Positions 17,820 to 29,245 of a DNA stretch of 64,000 bases are shown here, in pieces; position 1 is the first letter of the stretch, and every line of letters starts with the position of its first letter. Source of the DNA: Rhizobium sp. 18055 (GTDB lineage Bacteria > Pseudomonadota > Alphaproteobacteria > Rhizobiales > Rhizobiaceae). The DNA is taken from assembly GCF_902706285.1 (NCBI RefSeq), contig NZ_CACSKD010000001.1, positions 62,001 through 126,000 of the forward strand. Direction: 5' to 3'. The position numbers were made by a program, and so were the translations under genes. The notes under the pieces were generated by a model. That model was not told the DNA's origin, ran no database searches, and worked only from the letters and a program-made list of their open reading frames with translations.

Positions 17820-18077
17820 ATGAGCGCGATGTCTGAAAGAGATGAAGACGGCAGCGGGCGCAATGCGCGGTCTGTGGATGATATGAAGGAGCTGGCGGCA
17901 CTTGCACGCTTGATCACATATGCCAGATGCGCGGCCGAAGATGTGGAACTGGTTGGCGCCATGCATTGGCTTGAGCTTGCGATCCAGGCGGTCAACCGCG
18001 AAATCCTCGATTCCCCGAACACGGAAATCGCGGGGCCTTATCTCAGCGCGACGATTGCGAGCAGGAAAACCCACTGA
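17820..18077 (+). CDS. small unknown protein downstream of tfuA (85 aa)
   Basis: 85 residues, ATG 17820 with GGGGAG about seven bases upstream. A charged N-terminus (SERDEDGSGRNARS) leads into a predicted helical body (KELAALARLITYARCAAEDV, then HWLELAIQAVNREIL), with an ISARKTH-like basic tail. No membrane segment. It is 113 bases after tfuA on the same strand, after a small hairpin (GGCCAA 17715 / TTGGCC 17727) without a T run, so it may be co-transcribed or have its own promoter. No family recognised. It could be part of the YcaO-TfuA system or unrelated. Confidence 0.6.
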   Translation: MSAMSERDEDGSGRNARSVDDMKELAALARLITYARCAAEDVELVGAMHWLELAIQAVNREILDSPNTEIAGPYLSATIASRKTH

Positions 18078-18105
18078 CGAAAGTCGCCCGATTGATTTCG
18101 GGAAA

Positions 18106-18576
18106 TCAGCTGTGCTGCGGCGCGATTTCGCCGTGCAGGCGCTTGATGTAAACCCTGAGCGTTTCGGACTGATGATAGCCGTTCGCGCTATAGTAGTCGG
18201 CAACGCCACCGACACGTCTTGAAACCAGCCAGATCTGGCGATTGTTGTTCTTCAACGCTTCCTGCTCGACCTGCAACAGCAGGGCCGATCCGATTCCCAT
18301 GCGCTGATATTGCGGCAGGATGGCAATCTCGGAGATGTGCAGGCCGCTGCCGTGTGCGGTGGTATGCGGCAAGGCGAAAACGAACCCGATCAACGCCTCT
18401 CCATCCACGGCGGCAAATCCGACATAACCAGGGGTGCCGGTCAGTTCCTCTAACCGCGCCGTGGCGTTTTCGATGCTCCAGCGCTCCTCCCACGGAGGTT
18501 CGGCATAAGCCTGGATAATGATGCTTCCGCTGCGGACGGCCTCCGCAGAACCAATTCGTCTGACGCTAACGGGCAT
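18106..18576 (-). CDS. GNAT family N-acetyltransferase
   Basis: 156 residues of a single GNAT fold: beta strands with GYVGFAAVDGEALIGFVFAL, then motif A IAILPQYQRMGIGSALLLQVE containing the acetyl-CoA binding QRMGIG loop, and a C-terminal ADYYSANGYHQSETLRVYIK. It transfers acetyl from acetyl-CoA to an amine on an unknown small molecule or protein. It converges on the small gene at 17820 and stands alone. No further role can be inferred. Confidence 0.88.
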   Translation of the reverse strand: MPVSVRRIGSAEAVRSGSIIIQAYAEPPWEERWSIENATARLEELTGTPGYVGFAAVDGEALIGFVFALPHTTAHGSGLHISEIAILPQYQRMGIGSALLLQVEQEALKNNNRQIWLVSRRVGGVADYYSANGYHQSETLRVYIKRLHGEIAPQHS

Positions 18577-18985
18577 ACGGACCTGCTACTGAACCAACTG
18601 ACTGTCGAGGCTAACCCGAACAATTAATCACGGGCGCTGCCGCAGATGTTGTGACTTCGACGTGACACGCGTTTTGCGGGAATTGAACGATGCCTGCATT
18701 GCAGGCGCGTGCATGAGCAGGCTGCCCAAAACGTCGGCAATATAGACCTCATCGGTTTCACCTGGCTCGTTTCAGCGGATTTTTCTTTCGGCGCTCAGGC
18801 AGCGCGTATACCGATCGAGCAAATCCACAATGTCTACCAAGTGCCAACGGAGCTGCAGCTGAAGTAGTGCTGCAGGCAGGGATGTCGCTGGTGCAGCTCG
18901 CCTCGAGAAGAAGCATTAACTTATATCTATAACATGCTGTTATTGATGACTAAACGGCTAGAACAATCCACAATTTCGGGATGGC
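18577..18985. other. intergenic region between GNAT gene and the thi promoter
   Basis: About 400 bases without a credible gene on either strand. It contains a perfect palindrome, ATAACA-TGC-TGTTAT, at 18929-18943, about 45 bases upstream of the thi -35 box. Otherwise nothing was recognised. Confidence 0.5.
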
Positions 18986-19014
18986 TTGACAACTGCCGCG
19001 GCGACGCTCTACCC
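18986..19014 (+). promoter_or_regulatory. predicted thiC promoter
   Basis: TTGACA at 18986-18991, a 17-base spacer and CTACCC at 19009-19014, a plausible degenerate alphaproteobacterial -10. The implied start near 19020 falls just before the TPP riboswitch. Confidence 0.5.
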
Positions 19015-19025
19015 TTTTCGCATTC

Positions 19026-21049
<2,024 letters not shown>

Positions 21050-21050
21050 G

Positions 21051-22025
21051 ATGCATGTCCTTGTCAAAGGGGCCGGCGTTGCCGGCCTCACCGTCGCCCA
21101 TGAACTCAGCACCTGCGGTACCGATGTGACGGTCGTCGATCCGCATCCTGCATCCGGCCGTGCAGCCTCATGGCTTGCCGGCGGCATGCTGGCGCCGTGG
21201 TGCGAGCGCGAAAGCGCCGATGAAGCCGTGCTCATGAAAGGTGAGGACGCGCCGGAACGCTGGGATGCGATACTGCCTGGAGAGGTGCACAAGCGCGGCA
21301 CGCTGGTCGTCGCGCCGCCCCGCGACCACGCCGAGCTCAGGCGCTTCGCCAGCCGCACCACCGCGCACCAGTGGCTGGAGGAGCCTGATATCGCCAGGCT
21401 GGAGCCCGCCCTTGCCGGGCGCTTCCGGCAGGCCCTGTTCTTCCCCCGCGAAGCCCATCTCGATCCCCGCCGGGTGCTGACCCTGCTGCGCGACAAGCTG
21501 GCGACCGAGGGCGTGGAATTCGTGGACACGGCCCCGGACGAGCAAGACTTCGACGCCGTCGTCGATTGCACCGGTGCGGCGCGTATTGGCGAGACCGACC
21601 AGCTGCGCGGCGTACGCGGCGAAATGCTCTATCTGCGAACCGATGAGATCGACCTCGCAAGGCCGGTCCGGCTGCTGCACCCGCGCTTTCCCGTCTACAT
21701 CGTCCCTCGTGGCCATGGGCTGTTCATGATCGGTGCGACGATGATCGAGACCGCATTCGACGGGCCCATTGCCGCCCGCTCGCTGATGGAGCTGCTGAAT
21801 GCCGCCTACGCGCTGCATCCGGCCTTTGCCGATGCCACCGTGGTCGAGACCGGCGCCGGCATCCGCCCGGCCTTCCCGGATAATTTCCCAAGGGTCGCCC
21901 GGCACGGAAACCTGATCGCCCTCAACGGCCTCTACCGCCACGGCTTTCTGCTGGCGCCGGCCATGGCCGGGGAAGCGGCGGACCTCGTCTTCAATCGAAA
22001 TGCTGCTGGAAGGAGTGCAGGATGA
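21051..22025 (+). CDS. thiO: glycine oxidase ThiO
   Basis: 324 residues, DAO-type flavoprotein. The FAD motif is KGAGVAGLTVAHEL near the N-terminus and the WLAGGMLAPWCERE segment is typical of ThiO. The C-terminal GIRPAFPDNFPR and LNGLYRHGFLLAPAMA flavin region is intact. ThiO oxidises glycine to the iminoglycine used by ThiG for the thiazole ring. Start at 21051 is one base from the thiC stop, and its stop overlaps thiS by four bases, so the operon is translationally coupled. Confidence 0.95.
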   Translation: MHVLVKGAGVAGLTVAHELSTCGTDVTVVDPHPASGRAASWLAGGMLAPWCERESADEAVLMKGEDAPERWDAILPGEVHKRGTLVVAPPRDHAELRRFASRTTAHQWLEEPDIARLEPALAGRFRQALFFPREAHLDPRRVLTLLRDKLATEGVEFVDTAPDEQDFDAVVDCTGAARIGETDQLRGVRGEMLYLRTDEIDLARPVRLLHPRFPVYIVPRGHGLFMIGATMIETAFDGPIAARSLMELLNAAYALHPAFADATVVETGAGIRPAFPDNFPRVARHGNLIALNGLYRHGFLLAPAMAGEAADLVFNRNAAGRSAG

Positions 22026-22219
22026 AACTGATCGTCAATGGCGAGCCACAGGAGACCACCGCCATGAGCCTGTCGGAGTTGCTGGGCCTGATGGAGTACG
22101 AGGGCGACTGGCTCGCGACCGCGGTCAACGGCGAACTGGTCCACCGCGAAGACCGGTCCGGCCATGCGCTGAACGACAACGACAGGATCGAGATCCTGTC
22201 GCCGATGCAGGGAGGCTGA
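22022..22219 (+). CDS. thiS: sulfur carrier protein ThiS
   Basis: 65 residues with a ubiquitin-like fold pattern: MKLIVNGEP at the start, the VAVN-equivalent ATAVNGELVHRED in the middle, and the required C-terminal Gly-Gly (SPMQGG), which is adenylated and thiocarboxylated to donate sulfur to ThiG. The ATG overlaps the thiO stop (ATGA) and thiG follows after three bases. No thiF is seen in the operon, so adenylation must come from elsewhere, as is usual in rhizobia. Confidence 0.97.
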   Translation: MKLIVNGEPQETTAMSLSELLGLMEYEGDWLATAVNGELVHREDRSGHALNDNDRIEILSPMQGG

Positions 22220-22222
22220 ACG

Positions 22223-22996
22223 ATGCCGACCTTCTATGGAATCGACGTGACCTCATCGCTGCTGCTCGGCACCGCCCGCTATCCGTCACCGGCAATCCTG
22301 GCCGAGGCCGTCAGGCAATCGGCAACGGACATCGTGACCGTGTCGCTCCGCCGCGAGATGGCAGGCGGCCGCAGCGGTGGCGCATTCTTCGAGATGATCC
22401 GGGCACTCGGCGTTCGCGTCCTGCCCAACACCGCCGGCTGCCACGGCGTCTCGGAAGCCGTTTTGACGGCCAAGATGGCCCGCGAGGTGTTTGCCACCAA
22501 CTGGATCAAGCTCGAAGTGATCGGCAATCACGACACGCTGCAGCCGGATGTGTTCGGCCTGGTCGAGGCGGCACGCATCCTTGTCGGCGAGGGTTTCGAC
22601 GTCTTTCCCTACACCACCGACGACCTCGTCGTGGCCGAGCGATTGCTGGAGGCCGGTTGCAAGGTTTTGATGCCGTGGTGCGCGCCGATCGGCAGCGCTG
22701 CTGGGCCGCTCAATCCGATGGCGCTACGGGCCATGCGCGCCCATTTCCCCGACGCGCCGCTGATCGTCGATGCCGGTATCGGCCGGCCGTCGCATGCGAC
22801 AGCCGTCATGGAACTCGGTTTCGATGCGGTGCTGCTGAACACTGCCGTGGCAGGTGCCGCTGATCCCGTCGCCATGGCAGCAGCCTTTGCCAAGGCCATC
22901 GATGCGGGCCGGCAGGCTTTCGGCGCCGGCATGATGGAGCCGCGCGACATGGCTGTGCCCTCGACGCCGGTTATCGGAAGGGCGGTGTTTGCATGA
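22223..22996 (+). CDS. thiG: thiazole synthase ThiG
   Basis: 257 residues, TIM-barrel. Landmark segments: [13 protein letters not shown] near the N-terminus, the lysine that forms the DXP Schiff base in NWIKLEVIG, and the C-terminal phosphate-binding [19 protein letters not shown] and LLNTAVAGA. It joins DXP, dehydroglycine and ThiS-thiocarboxylate into thiazole phosphate. It lies between thiS and thiE and overlaps thiE by four bases. Confidence 0.97.
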   Translation: MPTFYGIDVTSSLLLGTARYPSPAILAEAVRQSATDIVTVSLRREMAGGRSGGAFFEMIRALGVRVLPNTAGCHGVSEAVLTAKMAREVFATNWIKLEVIGNHDTLQPDVFGLVEAARILVGEGFDVFPYTTDDLVVAERLLEAGCKVLMPWCAPIGSAAGPLNPMALRAMRAHFPDAPLIVDAGIGRPSHATAVMELGFDAVLLNTAVAGAADPVAMAAAFAKAIDAGRQAFGAGMMEPRDMAVPSTPVIGRAVFA

Positions 22997-23625
22997 AACT
23001 CGATCCTTTCTACCTCATCGTCGACAGCACCGACTGGATTGCCCGGCTGGTGCCGCTGGGCGTAAAGCTGGTGCAACTGCGCATCAAGGAAAGACCGGTG
23101 CCCGCATTGCGCGCCGAGATCCGAGCGGCCAGGGTGATCTGCGCTGCGCATCAATGCCAGCTGATCGTCAACGACTATTGGCAGCTGGCGATCGAGGAGC
23201 GTTGCGATTTCGTGCATCTCGGCCAGGAGGATCTGGCCGTCGCCGATCTTGGTGCCATTCGATCCGCAGGTCTCAAGCTCGGTCTATCGACCCATGACGA
23301 AGCCGAACTTTTGACGGCTCTGGGGGCGGAGCCCGATTACATCGCGCTCGGGCCGGTCTATCCGACCATCCTCAAGCAGATGAAATGGGCACCGCAGGGG
23401 TTGGAACGCTTGCGGGAGTGGAAGCAACGGATCGGCAAGCTTCCGCTGGTAGCCATCGGCGGACTGAACCTCGACCGTCTCGACGGGGTCTTTGCAAGCG
23501 GCGCCAGCAGCGCTGCCGTCGTGACCGATATCACCTTGAACGCCAGCCCGGAATTGCGGACGCAGCAATGGCTCGCCGCCACCCAAACAGCACGCGGGGT
23601 GCCAGCGCCAAAGCCGCTCGCATGA
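22993..23625 (+). CDS. thiE: thiamine-phosphate synthase ThiE
   Basis: 210 residues of the TMP synthase barrel: [19 protein letters not shown], the [13 protein letters not shown] strand and [37 protein letters not shown] and IGGLNLDR. It couples HMP-PP and thiazole phosphate. It is shorter in its N-terminal helix than E. coli ThiE but keeps the phosphate loops. It ends the thiCOSGE operon; no strong terminator was seen after it. Confidence 0.95.
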   Translation: MKLDPFYLIVDSTDWIARLVPLGVKLVQLRIKERPVPALRAEIRAARVICAAHQCQLIVNDYWQLAIEERCDFVHLGQEDLAVADLGAIRSAGLKLGLSTHDEAELLTALGAEPDYIALGPVYPTILKQMKWAPQGLERLREWKQRIGKLPLVAIGGLNLDRLDGVFASGASSAAVVTDITLNASPELRTQQWLAATQTARGVPAPKPLA

Positions 23626-23778
23626 GCTTGTCACCAATTCCTTCACGGCAATCAAGTGTCGCTCGGCCATCCGCATTCCCGCGCATAAGCCGCGTGCGGC
23701 AAATGATTAAACGCCGTTGGCGCGCGGGTTGTGATATGGCACAACGATCCTCATCGACCGACAGGAAACCTGTGAACT

Positions 23779-24678
23779 GTGACCATTGGACTTGCTCATG
23801 CTGAACTGATGGCTGTTCTGGCAGCCGTCACCGATAGCCAACCCAGGGTCATGACGGTAAAGGGCGGCGAGGCGCTGCCATCAGGGCCGTTCGAACTTGG
23901 CCATCGCACGTTGCAGAGCGGCCTTCGCGAGTGGATCCAGGAGCAGACCGGCCATCCCGTCGGCTATCTCGAGCAGCTCTATACGTTCGCCGATCGGGAT
24001 CGCAACAATGACATTCTCGGCGGACGGACGATCTCGATCAGTTATCTCGGCCTTGTTCGGGAGCAGGCGGCGCTCGGGGGCGGGCGCCCTGGCTGGCACG
24101 GCTGGTATGAATATCTGCCATGGGAGGATATGCGCAACGGCCGTCCTGATGTTCTTGATGACGTCGTTGCGCAGTTGGGCGCGTGGGTTGAGGCGGACCG
24201 GCGCGATGTGTTCGAACGACGGCGCAGCGTCGATTTTCTGTTCGGCGTCGATCATGCCTGGAACGAGGATCTCGCGCTGCAGCGCTACGAGTTGCTGTAT
24301 CAAGCCGGCCTCGTCAGCGAGGCAGTTCAGGCTTGCAGGGTGAATTTCGGGCGGCCGATGTTTGCCGATCACCGGCGCATTCTGGCGACCGGTATCGCGC
24401 GCTTGCGTGCCAAGATCAAATATCGCCCTGTGGTTTTCGAGGTCATGCCGGAGAATTTCACGCTGCTGCAGTTGCAGAAGGCGGTTGAGGCGCTTGCCGG
24501 TCTGTCGCTGCACAAGCAGAACTTCCGGCGCATGATCGAGCAGCAGGATCTGATCGAGGAAACAGGCGGGACATCCGACGATGCGCCGGGTCGTCCGGCG
24601 AAGATTTTCCGCTATCGCCGTGCCGTGCTGGAAGAGCGTGCCCTGTCGGGCTCAAGGCTGCCGATCTCCCGCAATTGA
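23779..24678 (+). CDS. nrtR: NrtR-type Nudix transcriptional regulator of NAD synthesis
   Basis: 299 residues. The N-terminal Nudix-like domain (about 1-150) resembles ADP-ribose binding Nudix folds but with a degenerate Nudix box, e.g. GLREWIQEQTGHPVGYLEQL; the C-terminal half is a winged helix with FTLLQLQKAVEALAGLSLHK and NFRRMIEQQDLIEE, the NrtR DNA-binding part. NrtR represses NAD genes and releases DNA on binding ADP-ribose. GTG 23779 is used, with AGGAAA upstream. Its last codons overlap the -35 box of the nadA promoter, where two matching palindromes sit. Confidence 0.92.
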   Translation: MTIGLAHAELMAVLAAVTDSQPRVMTVKGGEALPSGPFELGHRTLQSGLREWIQEQTGHPVGYLEQLYTFADRDRNNDILGGRTISISYLGLVREQAALGGGRPGWHGWYEYLPWEDMRNGRPDVLDDVVAQLGAWVEADRRDVFERRRSVDFLFGVDHAWNEDLALQRYELLYQAGLVSEAVQACRVNFGRPMFADHRRILATGIARLRAKIKYRPVVFEVMPENFTLLQLQKAVEALAGLSLHKQNFRRMIEQQDLIEETGGTSDDAPGRPAKIFRYRRAVLEERALSGSRLPISRN

Positions 24679-24703
24679 CATAAACTCATATTGAGCATAT
24701 ATC
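24675..24703 (+). promoter_or_regulatory. predicted nadA promoter
   Basis: TTGACA at 24675-24680, a 17-base spacer and TATATC at 24698-24703. The -35 overlaps the nrtR stop codon (24676-24678). One NrtR-like palindrome fills the spacer and another lies just past the expected start site near 24710. Confidence 0.65.
24680..24700. promoter_or_regulatory. NrtR operator 1 (degenerate palindrome)
   Basis: ATAAACTCA, TAT, TGAGCATAT. The arms match the second site's pattern (CTCA-N3-TGAG core) with two mismatches. It occupies the spacer of the nadA promoter, so bound protein would block RNA polymerase. Confidence 0.65.
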
Positions 24704-24713
24704 GACCATCATG

Positions 24714-24734
24714 ATATACTCAACATGAGTATAT
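24714..24734. promoter_or_regulatory. NrtR operator 2 (perfect palindrome)
   Basis: ATATACTCA (24714-24722), ACA, TGAGTATAT (24726-24734): a perfect 9-base inverted repeat, centred 34 bases from operator 1 and ending three bases before the nadA ribosome site GGGAGG. Shape and place fit an NrtR operator of nadABC. Confidence 0.8.
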
Positions 24735-24749
24735 ATGGGAGGTTTGTTC

Positions 24750-25721
24750 ATGCCTGCATCCGCTTCGGTTTCATCGTTGTACCATCGCGTCAGCCGCTTC
24801 ATCCCGCCCGCCGAATGGATGGGCTTCGAGGACGACATCGCCGCAATTCTCGACTTGAAGAAGAAGCGCAATGCCGTCATCCTGGCGCACAACTACCAGA
24901 CGCCCGAGATTTTTCACTGTGTGGCAGATATCGTCGGCGACAGCCTGGCACTGGCGCGCAGGGCGGTGGACGTCGATGCAGACGTCATTCTGGTGGCCGG
25001 CGTCCACTTCATGGCCGAGACCGCCAAGCTCCTCAATCCCGGCAAGACCGTGCTGATCCCCGATATGGAGGCAGGCTGCTCACTGGCCGAATCGATCACA
25101 CCCGAAGACATCGCTTTGCTGCGCGAGGCGCATCCCGGCGTCCCCGTCATCACCTACGTCAACACCTCGGCGGCGGTGAAGGCCGCTTCCGACATCTGCT
25201 GCACCTCGGGCAATGCGAAACAGATCGTCGAGGGGCTCGGCGCCCGCAAGGTGCTGATGATCCCGGATGAGTACCTCGCCCGCAATATTGCCAGGCAGAC
25301 CGATGTCGAGATCATCGCCTGGCATGGCCATTGCGAGGTGCATGAGCTCTTCACTGCCGATGATGTTCGCCAGCTCAGGGAAAACTATCCCGGCGTCAGG
25401 GTGCTCGCCCACCCGGAATGTCCGCCTGACGTGGTGGCGGAGGCGGATTTCGCCGGTTCGACCGCCTGGATGTCCGACTATGTCGCCAGCGAGAAGCCCG
25501 GCCGGGTCGTGCTCCTGACCGAATGTTCGATGAGCGACAACGTCGCTGCCGACAATCCCGATGTCGAGTTCATCCGTCCCTGCAATCTCTGCCCGCATAT
25601 GAAGCGCATCACGCTATCAAACATCCGGGCAGCGCTCGAGCACAACCAGCACGAAGTCACGATCGATCCCACCGTTGCCGTCGACGCCCGTCGCGCGGTC
25701 GAAAGAATGCTGGCCATATGA
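24750..25721 (+). CDS. nadA: quinolinate synthase NadA
   Basis: 323 residues. The three-fold NadA repeat carries the Fe-S cysteines at about Cys110 ([10 protein letters not shown]), Cys195 ([11 protein letters not shown]) and Cys281 ([10 protein letters not shown]). The opening [14 protein letters not shown] and [20 protein letters not shown] segments are typical. It condenses iminoaspartate with DHAP to quinolinate. ATG 24750 has GGGAGG seven bases upstream; the in-frame start at 24735 would lie inside the operator. nadB overlaps its end by four bases. Confidence 0.97.
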   Translation: MPASASVSSLYHRVSRFIPPAEWMGFEDDIAAILDLKKKRNAVILAHNYQTPEIFHCVADIVGDSLALARRAVDVDADVILVAGVHFMAETAKLLNPGKTVLIPDMEAGCSLAESITPEDIALLREAHPGVPVITYVNTSAAVKAASDICCTSGNAKQIVEGLGARKVLMIPDEYLARNIARQTDVEIIAWHGHCEVHELFTADDVRQLRENYPGVRVLAHPECPPDVVAEADFAGSTAWMSDYVASEKPGRVVLLTECSMSDNVAADNPDVEFIRPCNLCPHMKRITLSNIRAALEHNQHEVTIDPTVAVDARRAVERMLAI

Positions 25722-27265
25722 GCGCGATACTCAACCAATATGCAGGCCTGCCGGTGATCGCAGGCAGTGGCGTTGCCGGCCTGATTGCCGCCCTGACGCT
25801 CGCGCCGCGCCCTGTGCTATTGCTGACCGGTGGATCGCTGGGTGCCCACACCTCCAGCGCCCTGGCGCAGGGTGGTATGGCGGCCGCTGTCGGCCCGGAT
25901 GACAGTGCGCGCCTTCATGCCGCCGATACGCTTGCGGCCGGAGACGGCCTTTGCGACGCTGATGTTGTCGAGGGCATTGTCGGCATTGCGGACCGGGTGG
26001 TCGAGACGCTTGAGCGTTTCGGCGTAGTCTTTGATCGCAATCGCGACGGTGCATTGTGCCTGGGATTGGAAGCTGCGCACTCGCGTCATCGCATTCTTCA
26101 CGCCGAGGGCGATGGCTCGGGCGCGGCGATCACCAGGGCGCTGGTCAAGGCCGTGCTTTCGACGCCGTCGATAACCGTGCTGGAGCATGTGTGGGTCTCC
26201 GAACTTCAGACATATGACGGTGCGATCAGTGGTGTGGTCTGCACCAGAAATCAGGATGTTGTCGTCATTCCGACATCTCAGCTTCTGCTTGCCACCGGCG
26301 GTGTTGGTGGTCTCTATGAGGCAACGACCAATCCGGTCGGCAATTTCGGTCATGGAATTGCCCTGGCGGCCCGCGCCGGCGGAGTGCTCAGCGACATGGA
26401 GTTCGTCCAGTTCCATCCGACGGCCCTGCGCACGGCGCGCCGGCCGCTGGCGCTGGTCAGCGAGGCTGTGCGGGGCGAGGGGGCGGTCCTCGTCGATGAT
26501 CGCGGGCACCCGATCATGGCGGGTGTGCATGGAGCGGATCTTGCACCTCGAGATATCGTGGCCCGGGCTGTCGCGGCTGAAATCAAGCGCGGCGGGTCCG
26601 TCCATCTGGATGCGCGCGATGCGCTTGGGTCCAAATTCCGGCAGCGCTTTCCGACCGTCAACCGGCTCTGCCTTGAGGCGGGCATCGATCCGTCGCGGCA
26701 ACTGATTCCGGTCATGCCCGCCGCCCACTATCATATGGGCGGAATCGATGTCGATCGCCACGGGCGCAGCTCTGTCGAGGGGCTCTGGGCTGCCGGGGAA
26801 GTCACCTCCACCGGGCTGCATGGCGCCAACCGGCTTGCCAGCAACTCGCTGTTGGAGGCGGCTGTCATGGGTATCCGCGCGGCAGAAGACATGGGCGCAG
26901 TGATCCCGGTTTGCAGGCCCACTCCGCCCATATTTTCGACCAGACAACTGCCCGCGACCAATATTGCCCCTGTCCGAACCATCGTCTCTGCGCATCTTGG
27001 CGTGCTGAGGGACGGCAGGGGATTGCGGACCGCGCTTTCGGCCTTGCTTCCGCTGATCGACCCTAGTCAATCGACCGCCCAGCCGGCGACGGTCGCCTTG
27101 CTCACGGCGGTCTCTGCTATTCAGCGCGCGGAAACCCGTGGCGCGCACGCCAGGACCGATTTTCCACAGCGCGCGAAACAGGCCCAGCGTCAACGGATGA
27201 CGTTGACCGATGCGGTCGAAACCGCGCGCCTGCTCACCTCAGAACCAGCTTTGCGGAGTGCCTGA
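25718..27265 (+). CDS. nadB: L-aspartate oxidase NadB
   Basis: 515 residues. The N-terminal FAD motif is [28 protein letters not shown] is the family signature; [19 protein letters not shown] and the active-site FVQFHPTAL and [12 protein letters not shown] motifs are present, as is the C-terminal helical domain. It oxidises L-aspartate to iminoaspartate for NadA. The ATG is inside the nadA stop (ATGA). It has the expected length and no interruption. Confidence 0.97.
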   Translation: MSAILNQYAGLPVIAGSGVAGLIAALTLAPRPVLLLTGGSLGAHTSSALAQGGMAAAVGPDDSARLHAADTLAAGDGLCDADVVEGIVGIADRVVETLERFGVVFDRNRDGALCLGLEAAHSRHRILHAEGDGSGAAITRALVKAVLSTPSITVLEHVWVSELQTYDGAISGVVCTRNQDVVVIPTSQLLLATGGVGGLYEATTNPVGNFGHGIALAARAGGVLSDMEFVQFHPTALRTARRPLALVSEAVRGEGAVLVDDRGHPIMAGVHGADLAPRDIVARAVAAEIKRGGSVHLDARDALGSKFRQRFPTVNRLCLEAGIDPSRQLIPVMPAAHYHMGGIDVDRHGRSSVEGLWAAGEVTSTGLHGANRLASNSLLEAAVMGIRAAEDMGAVIPVCRPTPPIFSTRQLPATNIAPVRTIVSAHLGVLRDGRGLRTALSALLPLIDPSQSTAQPATVALLTAVSAIQRAETRGAHARTDFPQRAKQAQRQRMTLTDAVETARLLTSEPALRSA

Positions 27266-27266
27266 T

Positions 27267-28133
27267 ATGACGCTTTGTCCCCTGCCAAGAGTGATGATCG
27301 AGCCACTGGTGCGCAACGCGCTGGTCGAGGATCTGGGCCTCGCCGGCGATATCACCTCGGCTGCGGTCATCCCCTTCGACCACCGAACGGTCCTGCAGAT
27401 GGCAAGCCGCCAGGCGGGCGTGATCGCCGGCCTCGACCTGGCGGTGCTCGCATTCGAGCTGATCGATCCTGCCGTCACAATCCTGCGGCACATGCAGGAC
27501 GGCGATCATGTGCTGCCCGGCACCGTGATCGCGACGATCGAAGGGCGGTCGCAAGCGCTGCTGACGGCCGAGCGCACGGCGCTCAACTTCATCAGTCATC
27601 TCTCCGGAATCGCGACATTGACGGCCACGATGGCGGCTGCAATCGAGGGATGCGGCGCGCGCATTGCCTGCACCCGCAAGACAACGCCTGGCCTGCGGGC
27701 GATCGAGAAATATGCGGTCCGCGCAGGCGGCGGGATGAACCATCGTTTCTCGCTCGCTGACGCCGTGTTGATCAAGGACAACCACATTGCCGTTGCCGGC
27801 GGCGTGGCGGAAGCGATCCGCCGCGCGAAGGCCAATGTCGGCCACATGGTCAAGATCGAAGTCGAGGTCGACACCATCGATCAACTGCGTGTCGTGATGG
27901 ACGAAGGCGTCGATGCGGTGTTGCTGGACAATATGACGCCCGAGCAATTGCGGGCCGCGGTCGAAATCGTTGCCGGGCGGGCGATCACCGAGGCATCGGG
28001 CCGCGTAAACCTGGAAACGGTGGCCGGCATTGCAGCCACCGGCGTCGATCTCATCTCGATCGGCTGGCTGACGCACAGCGCGCCCATTCTCGACATCGGG
28101 CTCGACGTGGTTGCTGAAGCGAACGGTCGGTGA
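27267..28133 (+). CDS. nadC: nicotinate-nucleotide pyrophosphorylase NadC
   Basis: 288 residues, type II PRTase. Landmarks: LVEDLGLAGDITSAAVIP, ERTALNFISHLSGIAT, CTRKTTPGLRAIEKYAVRAGGG and LIKDNHIAVAGG, and the C-terminal VNLETVAGIAATGVDLISIGWLTH. It converts quinolinate and PRPP to nicotinate mononucleotide. It starts one base after nadB and completes nadABC. No clear terminator follows in the 180 bases before the convergent LysR gene. Confidence 0.97.
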   Translation: MTLCPLPRVMIEPLVRNALVEDLGLAGDITSAAVIPFDHRTVLQMASRQAGVIAGLDLAVLAFELIDPAVTILRHMQDGDHVLPGTVIATIEGRSQALLTAERTALNFISHLSGIATLTATMAAAIEGCGARIACTRKTTPGLRAIEKYAVRAGGGMNHRFSLADAVLIKDNHIAVAGGVAEAIRRAKANVGHMVKIEVEVDTIDQLRVVMDEGVDAVLLDNMTPEQLRAAVEIVAGRAITEASGRVNLETVAGIAATGVDLISIGWLTHSAPILDIGLDVVAEANGR

Positions 28134-28315
28134 CGCTCGATGGCGCTGTGCCTGCCGATTTCATCGGCCGTCTTCTTTCGCAGCACTCGTATCGGGTGGC
28201 TGCCTGCTTGGCCATAATGCTGGCTCTACGCGCGGGCTGCCCACGGGGGCACCGAATGCACATGAGGGGACCGAGCAGCGGCAGCGGCACTCTGGATCGG
28301 AGTACGCCCGTTGGC

Positions 28316-29245
28316 TCAGTGCGGTTTGCCCTTTATCCAAGGGGGCGTGAAACGAGCCTCGCTGCCGGTAACAGCCTCTCTCAGAAAGTCCATCACCGCA
28401 CGCACGCGCGGTGATTGCAGCAGGTCGCGATGGCAGCTTATCCAGTAATGCCGCTGCAGATCGACCTCGTCGGGCAACACCCTCTCAAGTTCCGGGTAGC
28501 GACTGGCAATGAAATAGGGCAGCACGCAGAGGCCGAGCCCATTTCGCGTGGCCGTCAGCTGCGCGAAGATGCTGGAGCTTTGAAACTGCGGCTTGATGCG
28601 TGGATGCACGTCACCGAGATAATCGAGCCCGGGCGCGAAGATCATTTCCTCGATGTAGCTGATGAATGGATGTTGGAGCAGATCGTCGCGCGAGGTGATC
28701 GGCGCTCTGCTGGCGAGATAGTCGCGTGAGCCGTAGACCTGCAGGTGATAGTCGGTGAGTTTTTCCGCGAAATACGGACCACCCTTCGGCTCGTCGAGCA
28801 CCACCGCGATATCAGCCTCCTTGCGCGACAACGACATGATCTGCTGGATCGTCACCAGCTCGAGCGAAAGATGGGGATGCTGCGCGGAGAATTGCGCCAG
28901 GATAGTCGCGAAGAAGAAGTTGGAGAAACCTTCAGGCGCACTGAGGCGGACGACGCCGCGCTGGGTCATCGATCCGTCGGCAAGGTCAGCGCGCAGGCGC
29001 TCGGTCTCCTGCTCCATTTTCTCCGCCGTCTCGACGAAGCGCGCCCCCATTGCCGTCATCACGTAGCCACGCGGATTGCGTTCGAAGAGCTTGACCTTGA
29101 GCGCGAATTCCAGCCGGTCGATGCGTCGCGATACGGTCGCGTGGCTGGTGCGCAACTGCCGCGCCGCCGTGGACAGCTGGCCGGTGCGTGCGACCGCGAG
29201 GAAGAACTGGAGATCGTCCCAGGTGAACTGCGGCGGGTTGCTCAT
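28316..29245 (-). CDS. LysR family transcriptional regulator
   Basis: 309 residues. The N-terminal HTH (about 8-67) reads LQFFLAVARTGQLSTAARQL and HATVSRRIDRLE, of the AaeR/DsdC-like LysR group with VSRRI in place of the common VSRAI. The periplasmic-binding-like effector domain fills the rest (EADIAVVLDEPKGG; NGLGLCVLPYF). It is divergent from the ABC transporter and oxidoreductase genes that begin at 29575, which it probably controls. The inducer is unknown. Confidence 0.9.
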   Translation of the reverse strand: MSNPPQFTWDDLQFFLAVARTGQLSTAARQLRTSHATVSRRIDRLEFALKVKLFERNPRGYVMTAMGARFVETAEKMEQETERLRADLADGSMTQRGVVRLSAPEGFSNFFFATILAQFSAQHPHLSLELVTIQQIMSLSRKEADIAVVLDEPKGGPYFAEKLTDYHLQVYGSRDYLASRAPITSRDDLLQHPFISYIEEMIFAPGLDYLGDVHPRIKPQFQSSSIFAQLTATRNGLGLCVLPYFIASRYPELERVLPDEVDLQRHYWISCHRDLLQSPRVRAVMDFLREAVTGSEARFTPPWIKGKPH

